This document shows positions 1 to 7,071 of a DNA stretch of 32,185 bases, piece after piece. Location: the NCBI GenBank assembly GCA_934875675.1, contig CAKXIK010000018.1, positions 16,005 through 48,189 of the forward strand. Reading direction: 5' to 3'. The stretch comes from an uncultured bacterium. GTDB lineage: Bacteria; Bacillota; Clostridia; Oscillospirales; Acutalibacteraceae. The position numbers and the translations under genes were made by a program. Under the pieces are notes generated by a model that was given only the letters and a program-made list of their open reading frames with translations, searched no databases and was not told where the DNA came from. Position 1 is the stretch's first letter, and each line of letters begins with the position of its first letter.

Positions 1-3
1 TCC

Positions 4-666
4 ATGCCGCCAAAAAAAACAAAAGTAACACAGATTTCCAAGCAGGCGCTGCAGCGACTGCCATATTATCTGCGCTACCTGCATTCTCTGCACAGCGCAG
101 GAACAAAAAATGTTTCCGCACCCACAATCGCTTCCGCGTTGCGCCTGCACGAGGTTCAAGTTCGCAAGGATTTGGAAATTGTGAGTACAACCGGTGGAAA
201 ACCGCGCACTGGTTTTACGGTTCAGGAGTTAATTGTCGATATTGAGCGGTTTCTGGGATATGATAATACAGATCAGGCGATTTTGGTGGGAGCCGGCAAG
301 CTTGGTCAAGCATTGATTGCGTATCATGGTTTTGATGATTACGGTCTGCAGATTATTGCCGCATTTGATAACGACGAATCCATTGTCGGGCGGGATATCG
401 GGGAAAAACCGATATTTCCAATCAGCAAAATGAATGATCTTTGCCCAAGGCTTGGGGTAAAGATCGGAATTTTGACTGTCCCCGCGGAACATGCACAAAG
501 CGTGTGTGACGAAATGATCGCCGCAGGAATTTTGGCAATTTGGAATTTTACACCCGTACACCTGCATGTTCCTGATTCAATTCTCGTTCAAAACGAAAAT
601 ATGGCGGCTTCTCTGGCGCTCCTGCGCAAACACCTCAGCCAGAAAATCACGAGTGGAGAAGAATAA
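4..666 (+). CDS. rex: Redox-sensing transcriptional repressor Rex
   Basis: Rex proteins are dimeric repressors that sense the NADH/NAD+ ratio and control fermentation and redox genes. The 220-residue protein has the usual family length. Residues about 10-75 form the winged helix, with the Rex hallmark QVRKDL at 52-57. A Rossmann nucleotide-binding fold follows, with the glycine motif VGAGKLGQAL at 95-104 and an acidic residue (FDND, 121-124) at the end of the second strand. The ATG lies three bases from the window edge, so its ribosome site cannot be seen and a slightly longer N-terminus is possible. A LysR gene follows after 50 bases, probably in the same transcript, and nfnAB lies beyond it; that fits Rex biology because Nfn handles NADH/NADPH/ferredoxin balance. 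Family assignment is firm; local target genes are inferred. Confidence 0.93.
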   Translation: MPPKKTKVTQISKQALQRLPYYLRYLHSLHSAGTKNVSAPTIASALRLHEVQVRKDLEIVSTTGGKPRTGFTVQELIVDIERFLGYDNTDQAILVGAGKLGQALIAYHGFDDYGLQIIAAFDNDESIVGRDIGEKPIFPISKMNDLCPRLGVKIGILTVPAEHAQSVCDEMIAAGILAIWNFTPVHLHVPDSILVQNENMAASLALLRKHLSQKITSGEE

Positions 667-716
667 TCCGCATTCTGCGGAGCTCTCCTGCCGTCGGAAA
701 GGAATGGTCATCCAAC

Positions 717-1658
717 GTGAACATTTCCCATCTGAAATATGCCGTAGAAGTGGAAAAGGCGCGCTCAATTTCTCAGGCAGCGGAAAACCTTTATATGGGG
801 CAGCCTAACCTCAGTAAAGCAATTAAGGAACTGGAAAATGACCTTGGCATCACAATTTTCAAACGAACCTCCAAGGGCGTTATCCCGACCCAAAAGGGTG
901 AAGAATTCCTTGGCTATGCCAAATCCATTCTGATGCAAATTGAAGAAATGGAGTCGCTTTACAATTCCAACGAAAGTGAGCGGTTGCGGCTGAGCCTTGT
1001 GGTTCCCCGCGCCTCCTATGTTGCTGAGGCATTCGTGCGGCTTTGCGATTCTTTGCGCGAAGAAAAAGAGCTCGAAATCAATTTTAAGGAAACAAACACG
1101 GTGGAAGCCATCACGCTGGTTGCCGACCGGGAATGCAGTCTGGGTGTGATTCGCTACCGATCTACCTATGAACGCTATTTTGTGAGCCTTTTAACGGGAA
1201 AAAATTTGCAGTATCACGTCCTTTGGGAGTTTGAGCCCGTGGTGCTGTTTTCAGCAAAACATCCCCTTGCCAAAAAGGAATCACTGCGCGAGGAAGACCT
1301 TGCGCCTTATATTGAACTGACACACGGCGATTTTTCAGTGCCGTTCCTTTCTGTGGCGGAAGCCCGCCGCATGCCGCAAGAGCAGCCGCACAAAAAAATT
1401 TGTATTTACGAACGCGGCAGTCAGTTTGACCTGCTGAGCAGCCTGCCGGAAACCTACATGTGGGTTTCCCCTTTGCCAAAGCAATCTCTGGAACGATGGG
1501 GATTGGTGCAGCGCTGCCCTGTTTCTGCAGATCGCCCCCGCGCCTGCCGCGATGTTGTGATTTACGCGCAGGGACATCGGCTGACACCGGCAGAGCGATT
1601 GTTGATTTCTTATCTTTCTGATGTTCGCCGCGAACTGGAAGGAGAGGCAATTCAGTAA
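717..1658 (+). CDS. LysR-family transcriptional regulator
   Basis: The 313-residue protein has the LysR layout: an N-terminal winged helix-turn-helix at about residues 1-60 (AVEVEKARSISQAAENLY, then QPNLSKAIKELENDLG) and a C-terminal substrate-binding-like effector domain at about 90-300. The start codon is GTG, preceded by a purine-rich GGAAAGGA site roughly 10 bases upstream; no better ATG fits the start of the HTH domain. It lies 50 bases after rex and ends in a small T-tailed hairpin that overlaps its stop codon. Its effector is unknown. Position suggests it controls the neighbouring nfnAB operon or itself, but nothing in the sequence proves this. Confidence 0.9.
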   Translation: MNISHLKYAVEVEKARSISQAAENLYMGQPNLSKAIKELENDLGITIFKRTSKGVIPTQKGEEFLGYAKSILMQIEEMESLYNSNESERLRLSLVVPRASYVAEAFVRLCDSLREEKELEINFKETNTVEAITLVADRECSLGVIRYRSTYERYFVSLLTGKNLQYHVLWEFEPVVLFSAKHPLAKKESLREEDLAPYIELTHGDFSVPFLSVAEARRMPQEQPHKKICIYERGSQFDLLSSLPETYMWVSPLPKQSLERWGLVQRCPVSADRPRACRDVVIYAQGHRLTPAERLLISYLSDVRRELEGEAIQ

Positions 1659-1675
1659 ATCCGGAGGGATTTTTT
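1657..1675 (+). terminator. Short intrinsic terminator overlapping the LysR stop codon
   Basis: AAATCC, a GGAG tetraloop and GGATTT form a 6-bp hairpin followed by three more T residues. The left arm shares bases with the TAA stop. The stem is short, so termination may be partial. Confidence 0.45.
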
Positions 1676-1734
1676 ACTGGTTGTATTTTTTCTGTCATGT
1701 GGTAAACTATATGTTTGTTATATAAGAATAACGC

Positions 1735-1763
1735 TTTACAAGGAATCCACAAATCAGTAAAAT
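1735..1763 (+). promoter_or_regulatory. Probable sigma-A promoter for nfnAB
   Basis: TTTACA (1735-1740), a 17-base spacer and TAAAAT (1758-1763) match the -35 and -10 consensus at five of six positions each. The predicted start of transcription, near 1770, falls on the palindrome at 1770-1790. The leader to the nfnA ATG would be about 150 bases; it contains a weak GAGGAT/ATCCTC dyad (1817-1853). Confidence 0.55.
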
Positions 1764-1769
1764 TATATT

Positions 1770-1790
1770 GATAACAAAAAACTTGTTATC
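1770..1790. promoter_or_regulatory. Perfect palindrome at the nfnAB transcription start (candidate operator)
   Basis: GATAACAA and TTGTTATC form a perfect 8-bp inverted repeat separated by AAAAC. It sits just downstream of the predicted -10, a position where a bound repressor would block transcription. The half-sites use the same TTGTTA-type bases as clostridial Rex boxes, but in the reverse order (TAACAA first), so it is not a standard Rex operator. A second, imperfect site in Rex order (TTGTTAT, six bases, ATAACGC) lies at 1715-1734. Rex or the upstream LysR protein are the obvious candidate binders. Confidence 0.45.
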
Positions 1791-1922
1791 GCTGTTTTTT
1801 TGCGGTCATTTTAAAAGAGGATGTTGGGCAATGCGCTGCTCTGTGTGATCCTCGAAGTCCTGCTTGCCGGTTTGTAAGCAATTCATTATCGATAGATTAA
1901 TCATGAATCAGGAGGAATTAAC

Positions 1923-2765
1923 ATGTATCGGATTCTCAAGAAAAAAGAATTGAACCCGACTGTGACGCTGATGGAAATTGAAGCGCCGCTGGTGGCAAAG
2001 AAAGCAGAGCCGGGGCAGTTTATTATTCTGCGCGTGGATGAGGCTGGCGAACGCATTCCGTTGACGGTTGCCGATTTTGATCGCGAGAAGGGCACCATCA
2101 CGATTATCTTTCAGATTGTGGGTGCAACCACCAAAAAACTGAATGCATTAAATGAAGGCGACAGTCTGCATGATTTTGTGGGTCCGCTTGGCACTCCGTC
2201 CCATGTGGATGGTCTGAAGAAGGTTGCGGTTGTCGGCGGCGGTGTTGGCTGTGCAATTGCATATCCGATTGCAAAGAAACTGCACCATCTGGGTGCTGAG
2301 GTTCATTCCATCGTTGGCTTCCGCAACAAAGATCTTGTGATTCTGGAAGACGAATTCAAAGCTGCCAGTGACAAGCTTGTCATGATGACAGATGACGGCA
2401 GCTACGGCACCAAGGGTCTGGTAACCAATGCACTCAAGGAACTCATTGATTCCGGCGAGCAGTATGATGAGGTTATCGCAATCGGGCCGCTGATTATGAT
2501 GAAATTTGTTTGCCAGCTGACAAAGGAATACGGTATTAAAACCGTTGTGAGCATGAATCCGATTATGATTGACGGAACGGGCATGTGCGGCGGATGCCGC
2601 TTGACTGTCGGCGGAAAAACCAAGTTTGCCTGTGTGGATGGACCAGACTTTGACGGCCATGAAGTCGATTTTGATGAAGCAATGGAACGCGGTTCTATGT
2701 ACCGCGATTTTGAGCACCACGCTTATGAGGAAACCTGCAACCTGCTCAACAAGGAGGTCAAATAA
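1923..2765 (+). CDS. nfnA: NADH-dependent ferredoxin:NADP+ oxidoreductase, small subunit (NfnA)
   Basis: This is the FAD and [2Fe-2S] subunit of the electron-bifurcating transhydrogenase that couples NADH, reduced ferredoxin and NADP+. The 280-residue protein has a ferredoxin-reductase-like FAD domain (RIPLTVAD at 44-51), an NAD-binding Rossmann motif (VVGGGVGCAIAYPI at 103-116) and a C-terminal iron-sulfur segment with Cys222, Cys225 and Cys237 in the order MCGGC...FACVDGPDFDGH seen in NfnA and in GltA or sulfide-dehydrogenase relatives. An AGGAGG site precedes the ATG. The large subunit starts one base after its stop, so the two are translationally linked. Confidence 0.9.
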   Translation: MYRILKKKELNPTVTLMEIEAPLVAKKAEPGQFIILRVDEAGERIPLTVADFDREKGTITIIFQIVGATTKKLNALNEGDSLHDFVGPLGTPSHVDGLKKVAVVGGGVGCAIAYPIAKKLHHLGAEVHSIVGFRNKDLVILEDEFKAASDKLVMMTDDGSYGTKGLVTNALKELIDSGEQYDEVIAIGPLIMMKFVCQLTKEYGIKTVVSMNPIMIDGTGMCGGCRLTVGGKTKFACVDGPDFDGHEVDFDEAMERGSMYRDFEHHAYEETCNLLNKEVK

Positions 2766-2766
2766 G

Positions 2767-4188
2767 ATGCCGAATATGTCTTTGAAGAAGAATCCAATGC
2801 CTTCTCAGGATGCAAACGTGCGTAACAAGAACTTTTTGGAGGTTACGCTGGGTTATTCTGAGGAACAGGCTGTTGATGAGGCAAACCGCTGCCTGAACTG
2901 CAAACACAAACCCTGTGTCGGCGGCTGCCCGGTCAATATCGATATTCCGGCGTTTATTGCCAGAGTCCGCGAGCGCGATTTTGAAGGCGCTTATCAGATT
3001 ATTTCCAAATCCAGTTCACTGCCGGCCGTCTGCGGACGTGTTTGCCCGCAGGAAACCCAGTGCGAACAAAAATGCGTTCGCGGCATCAAGGGTGAACCGG
3101 TTGCAATCGGCCGCCTGGAGCGTTTTGTTGCCGACTGGCACAATGCCAATGCCACAGAAGCCGCGGTGAAGCCTGCCCCCAACGGGCACAAAGTTGCCGT
3201 CATCGGCTCGGGTCCTTCCGGCTTAACCTGCGCCGGCGATCTTGCGAAAAAGGGCTATTCCGTCACGGTGTTTGAAGCACTGCACACTGCCGGCGGTGTT
3301 TTGGTTTATGGCATTCCGGAGTTTCGTCTGCCGAAATCAATCGTGCAGAAGGAAGTTGATACCCTCAGCGAGCTGGGAGTTGATGTCGAAACCAACATGG
3401 TCATCGGCAAGGTACTTTCCATTGACGAACTGTTTGAAATGGGCTACGAGGCCGCATTTATCGGTTCGGGCGCCGGTCTGCCGCGCTTTATGGGAATTCC
3501 GGGTGAAAGCCTGAAGGGCGTTTATTCTGCCAATGAATTTTTGACCCGCAGCAATCTGATGAAAGCATATCAGAATGATCCGGTTACGCCGATCAGCAAA
3601 GGCGGCAAGGTTGCCGTTGTTGGCGGCGGAAATGTTGCAATGGATGCTGCGCGCACAGCCCTTCGTCTGGGTGCGGAAAAAGTTTACATTGTTTATCGCC
3701 GCTCCATGGAAGAGCTTCCTGCCCGTAAGGAAGAGGTAGAACACGCAATCGAAGAGGGCGTGGAGTTTTACCTGCTCAACAACCCCGTTGAAGTTCTGGG
3801 TTATCACAATCCGGACGACAAGCGCGATCCTAAAAACGGCTGCGTCACCGGTATTAAATGCATTAAAATGGAACTTGGCGAACCGGATGAAAAGGGTCGC
3901 CGCCGCCCGGTGGAGGTTCCCGGAAGCGAGTTTGTACTGGATGTGGACACGGTTGTTATCTCCATCGGCACTTCCCCCAACCCGCTGATTAAATCCACCA
4001 CCAAGGGATTGGAAGTCAATAAGCACGGCGGATTTATCGTAGAAGAATCCACCGGTGCAACCACACGTGACGGTGTGTTTGCCGGCGGTGATGCGGTTAC
4101 CGGTGCTGCCACTGTAATTTCCGCCATGGGTGCAGGAAAAACAGCAGCTGCTGCTATTGATGAATACATTCAGTCAAAAGCGAAATAA
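2767..4188 (+). CDS. nfnB: NADH-dependent ferredoxin:NADP+ oxidoreductase, large subunit (NfnB)
   Basis: The large subunit carries two [4Fe-4S] clusters and the bifurcating FAD and binds NADP(H). Starting at ATG 2767 gives 473 residues, the usual size, with AAGGAGG inside the end of nfnA nine bases upstream. A longer in-frame ATG at 2626 lies inside nfnA and is rejected. Eight cysteines at 42, 45, 50, 54, 89, 93, 99 and 103 are placed for two [4Fe-4S] clusters, as in glutamate-synthase small-subunit homologues. VIGSGPSGL at 145-153 binds FAD; a second dinucleotide motif (VVGGGNVAMDAAR) lies near residue 285. A GltD (glutamate synthase beta) role is the alternative, but pairing with nfnA strongly favours Nfn. 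Confidence 0.92.
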   Translation: MPNMSLKKNPMPSQDANVRNKNFLEVTLGYSEEQAVDEANRCLNCKHKPCVGGCPVNIDIPAFIARVRERDFEGAYQIISKSSSLPAVCGRVCPQETQCEQKCVRGIKGEPVAIGRLERFVADWHNANATEAAVKPAPNGHKVAVIGSGPSGLTCAGDLAKKGYSVTVFEALHTAGGVLVYGIPEFRLPKSIVQKEVDTLSELGVDVETNMVIGKVLSIDELFEMGYEAAFIGSGAGLPRFMGIPGESLKGVYSANEFLTRSNLMKAYQNDPVTPISKGGKVAVVGGGNVAMDAARTALRLGAEKVYIVYRRSMEELPARKEEVEHAIEEGVEFYLLNNPVEVLGYHNPDDKRDPKNGCVTGIKCIKMELGEPDEKGRRRPVEVPGSEFVLDVDTVVISIGTSPNPLIKSTTKGLEVNKHGGFIVEESTGATTRDGVFAGGDAVTGAATVISAMGAGKTAAAAIDEYIQSKAK

Positions 4189-4277
4189 TAGACTTGTGAT
4201 TGATACTAATTTCGTTTCAGGAGAAATTAATATTAGTCTTGGATGAAAAGTTGTAGTGTTACCTCGCTGCAATAACG

Positions 4278-4328
4278 AAACCCGCTTCCCGTTCAGAGTG
4301 TTCACCTCTGCTTCGGGAAGCGGGTTTT
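4278..4328. terminator. Bidirectional terminator between nfnB and the MATE gene
   Basis: AAACCCGCTTCCCG (4278-4291) pairs perfectly with CGGGAAGCGGGTTT (4314-4327), and CAGAG/CTCTG in the loop can extend the structure. T residues flank it in both orientations, and it lies between two convergent genes. A weaker AT-rich dyad (ACTAATTTC...GAAATT...ATTAGT) lies at 4205-4237. Confidence 0.85.
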
Positions 4329-4331
4329 GCA

Positions 4332-5678
4332 TTATATGTCTTCGATATAATCTTTTTTGCGCCAGACACCCTTGCGGTAAAACAAGAACGAAATAATACT
4401 TGCGACACTCCACCCCACCGGCCACGAAAGCCAGATTCCAACGGCACCCATGGAAAGCGCATCCGCAAACACAAAGGCTAATACCACCCGCAGTACCAGA
4501 TCCGTAAAGGTGGTCGTCATAAACCAGCTCATTGCTCCGGCACCCCGCAGCACGCCATCCGCCATTAGTTTGACTGCTACAATCAAATAGAACGGAGAAA
4601 CGATTCGCAAAAACGACATACCCGTCTGCATAGCAAGTGCACTGCCGTTATCCATAAAAAGATCTATCATTGCATGACTGAAAACGAAAAATACCACTGC
4701 AAACGGCACTGCAACAATGGCTGCAATGCCCATTCCAGCGCGAAATCCCCTCTGCACGCGCTCTTCCTTTTTTGCACCCAGGTTTTGCGCCGTAAAGCTG
4801 GAAACACCGTTGGCCAGCGTTGTAAATGATGTAATCGCAAAGGTGTTTAGCTTGATTGCCGCGGAATAACCTGCAATCACCGCCGAGCCAAACCCGTTGA
4901 CAAGGCTCTGAATAAACAGATTTCCGATGGAAATAAAGCTCTGTTGTAAAATGCTCGGCACTGCAATCTTTGCAATCTTCCCCAGCATTGAAAATGAAAA
5001 AAACGGAAATTCACCGCTTTTTATTTTGCGCAGCCGAACCACCAGCGTAACCATCGCAAGCACTGCAGAAATTCCTTGTGCAAGAAATGTTGCCCATGCA
5101 ACACCCGCAACTCCCCAGTGAAATTGCGCAACAAAGAGCAAATCCAGCCCCACATTGCCGAGCGAAGAGGCAATCAGAAAGTAGAGTGGCGTTTTGCTGT
5201 CCCCCAGAGCAGTAAAAATCCCGGTACAAACATTATAGAAGAACAAAAAGGTTAATCCGATAATATAAATGCGCAGGTAAAGTGCAGCGTCAGAGAAAAT
5301 ATTATCCGGAGTACTGATTGCGGTCATCATCCACGAACAACCGATCAGCCCCCCCGCTGTGAGCAGCACACAAATTGCCCCACAAGCTAAAAATGTGGTT
5401 GTGATCGCAGTCTTCATGCTTTTTAAGTCTCGTGCGCCAAAGAAACCGGAAACAACGACGGAGCATCCGATGTTGCTGCCGACGGCAATCGCCATAAAAA
5501 TCATTGTGATAGGATACGATGCACCAACAGCTGCCAGCGCATCTTCTCCGGCAAATTTTCCTGCAATGACGCTGTCTGCAATATTATACAACTGTTGAAA
5601 TATGACGCTGATGAGCATTGGAATGGAAAATCGGCAGAGCACGCGTCCGGGCTTTCCTTCGGTTAAATCGGTAATCAT
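4332..5678 (-). CDS. MATE-family multidrug/toxin efflux transporter
   Basis: MATE proteins export cationic drugs, dyes or metabolites using a Na+ or H+ gradient. The 448-residue length and roughly 12 hydrophobic segments fit the family, and the N-terminus (MITDLTEGKPGRVLCRFSIP, then NIADSVIAGKFAGEDALAAVG) is the typical Clostridia MATE start. The C-terminus ends in a basic tail. An AAGGAAG-like site precedes the ATG. The gene is divergent from a LysR regulator, and the shared 158-base region holds a tandem 31-bp repeat, which suggests that regulator controls the exporter. The substrate cannot be read from sequence. Confidence 0.92.
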   Translation of the reverse strand: MITDLTEGKPGRVLCRFSIPMLISVIFQQLYNIADSVIAGKFAGEDALAAVGASYPITMIFMAIAVGSNIGCSVVVSGFFGARDLKSMKTAITTTFLACGAICVLLTAGGLIGCSWMMTAISTPDNIFSDAALYLRIYIIGLTFLFFYNVCTGIFTALGDSKTPLYFLIASSLGNVGLDLLFVAQFHWGVAGVAWATFLAQGISAVLAMVTLVVRLRKIKSGEFPFFSFSMLGKIAKIAVPSILQQSFISIGNLFIQSLVNGFGSAVIAGYSAAIKLNTFAITSFTTLANGVSSFTAQNLGAKKEERVQRGFRAGMGIAAIVAVPFAVVFFVFSHAMIDLFMDNGSALAMQTGMSFLRIVSPFYLIVAVKLMADGVLRGAGAMSWFMTTTFTDLVLRVVLAFVFADALSMGAVGIWLSWPVGWSVASIISFLFYRKGVWRKKDYIEDI

Positions 5679-5738
5679 CTGGGGGTCGCTTCCTTTTTCA
5701 GAATTATAGCGGAACGTTCTTGCGCCGCCGGTCTTTTG

Positions 5739-5800
5739 CTATTATAATGGAAAAAAATCTATAAGTAAACTATTATAATTTTTGACAATCTATAAAAAAA
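5739..5800. repeat. 31-bp imperfect tandem repeat in the MATE/LysR divergent promoter region
   Basis: Copies at 5739-5769 and 5770-5800 abut. Each starts with CTATTATAAT and has AATCTATAA at the same offset; 23 of 31 positions agree by my count. Thirty-one bases is close to three helical turns, so proteins bound to both copies would sit on the same DNA face, as LysR tetramers do. The copies also contain -10-like TATAAT: TTGCGC (5720-5725) with a 17-base spacer to TATAAT (5743-5748) is a possible plus-strand promoter for the LysR gene. A consensus TTGACA (5782-5787) also lies in the second copy, but only a poor -10 follows it. Confidence 0.7.
5741..5769 (-). promoter_or_regulatory. Probable promoter for the MATE gene
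   Basis: On the minus strand TTTACT (5769-5764), a 17-base spacer and a perfect TATAAT (5746-5741) point toward the MATE start about 60 bases away. The promoter is embedded in the first copy of the 31-bp repeat, so occupancy of the repeats would affect it. Confidence 0.5.
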
Positions 5801-5836
5801 CGGAATAGATCATGAAAATGAACGGAGCGATCAGTA

Positions 5837-6739
5837 ATGGACAGCAAGCTTTTGCGCAACTTTATTGAAATTGTGGAAAGCGGAAACATGACCGCAGCTT
5901 CTCACAAACTGTTTATTGCGCAGCCGGCATTGAGCAATCAGCTCAAAGGGCTGGAGCATGAACTTGGAGTGCAGCTTTTGGAACGGACCTCCCGCAGCCA
6001 AAAGCTCACCGATGCAGGGCACCTTTTTTACCAGCGCGCTAAAGACATTCTGGCCCTGGAAAGTCTTGCGATTAAAGAAGCACGGGACTGTGAACAGGGA
6101 GAGCGCGGCATGCTTCGGCTTGGCATGACCCCTTCCACAGCTCTGACGCTGTTTGACGGAGTTCTTGCAAAATTTGCTCAGCTTTGGCCGCAGGTGTGCT
6201 ACCAGCTTTATGAAATGAATTCCGGCAAATTGTTGCAGCTGCTGGAAACAGGCGCAATTGATGTGGCGGTGGTACGCACTCCGTGCCATTTTTCTGCCGG
6301 AATGAATCCCCAGTTTATCAGCGGAGAACAAATGATTGCTGCTTATCGCCCCGATTGCTTTTCTCTGCCCGGCACACAAAAAATTCCGCTTTCTGAGCTT
6401 GCGGATAAACCTCTGCTAATGATTCAGCGCTATGAGGAGCTCGTTACGGGTGCCTGTGATCAGATCGGGCTTGTACCGCAAATTAAATGCATCAATCTTC
6501 AGATTGCTGTAACACTTAAACTGGCACAAAGCGGTCTTGGAGTCGCAATTGTCCCGCTTTCCTCTCTCTCCATGAGTGATAACCCTTTGGAATACCGCAT
6601 TCTTGATGTGCCCGCCTTTGCAACACGCCGTGCCGTTGTTACGATGCGCGGCCGGTCTCATTCTGTAATTTGCCGTCATTTTCTCGATCTTTGTGCGGAG
6701 GCTTTTCCACCGGAAGCAATTTATTTAACAAATGAATAA
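5837..6739 (+). CDS. LysR-family transcriptional regulator divergent from MATE exporter
   Basis: The 300-residue protein has a LysR winged helix at about residues 1-60 (NFIEIVESGNMTAASHKLF, then QPALSNQLKGLEHELG) and an effector-binding domain at about 90-295 that includes the common LTTR element RLGMTPS near residue 94. GGAG lies nine bases before the ATG. Genes for LysR regulators commonly control the divergent neighbour; here that is the MATE exporter. Effector unknown. It is a different protein from the LysR regulator at 717-1658. Confidence 0.92.
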   Translation: MDSKLLRNFIEIVESGNMTAASHKLFIAQPALSNQLKGLEHELGVQLLERTSRSQKLTDAGHLFYQRAKDILALESLAIKEARDCEQGERGMLRLGMTPSTALTLFDGVLAKFAQLWPQVCYQLYEMNSGKLLQLLETGAIDVAVVRTPCHFSAGMNPQFISGEQMIAAYRPDCFSLPGTQKIPLSELADKPLLMIQRYEELVTGACDQIGLVPQIKCINLQIAVTLKLAQSGLGVAIVPLSSLSMSDNPLEYRILDVPAFATRRAVVTMRGRSHSVICRHFLDLCAEAFPPEAIYLTNE

Positions 6740-6887
6740 ATTGCAGGATTTAATTTTATATCATGTAAAAATATCTGGCTTTTTATGATTTTCATCAAAT
6801 TTTATAATATAAAATGAAATATATGAAATTATATCTTGCATTTTTACTCTTGTTATCCGCTTAAAAACATGATATTCTTTTAAGCAG

Positions 6888-6936
6888 AACAGCAAAGACG
6901 TTGTGGGCGTAAACCACAGCGCCTTTGCTGTTTTTT
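6888..6936 (+). terminator. Strong T-tailed hairpin: LysR terminator or amt leader attenuator
   Basis: AACAGCAAAG (6888-6897) pairs with CTTTGCTGTT (6923-6932); inside, TGTGG/CCACA (6902-6906/6914-6918) continues the stem around the loop GCGTAAA. A T run follows. It lies about 150 bases after the LysR stop and 135 bases before amt-PII. The AT-rich region 6740-6880 in front of it shows no convincing promoter by eye, so it could end the LysR transcript or act as an attenuator in an amt leader. Confidence 0.75.
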
Positions 6937-6971
6937 GTTGTTTTGAAAAACGCGGAATTCTTCAAAACAAC
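6937..6971 (+). promoter_or_regulatory. Second hairpin in the region upstream of amt-PII
   Basis: GTTGTTTTGAA (6937-6947) pairs perfectly over 11 bp with TTCAAAACAAC (6961-6971) around a 13-base loop. It starts immediately after the T tract of the preceding hairpin. A further dyad near the ribosome site (AAACCCGG around 7023-7030 with CCGGTGTTT around 7041-7049) could influence translation of amt. Confidence 0.45.
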
Positions 6972-7071
6972 TGCGACGATGCTCCGCGGCACCGTTGTCC
7001 CGCATGTTCCAACAAGAGGAGAAACCCGGAAAACCTGAATCCGGTGTTTCATACGAAAGGAAGAATCATGG

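Noticed and set aside
1715..1734. Canonical Rex box
   Set aside because: The half-sites are two bases too far apart and the right half is imperfect; kept only as a weak element near the palindrome.
2626..2766. N-terminal extension of NfnB into nfnA
   Set aside because: The added residues do not match the family, and a strong ribosome site precedes ATG 2767.
3337..4026. A 229-codon open frame opposite nfnB
   Set aside because: Antisense shadow of a conserved enzyme gene.
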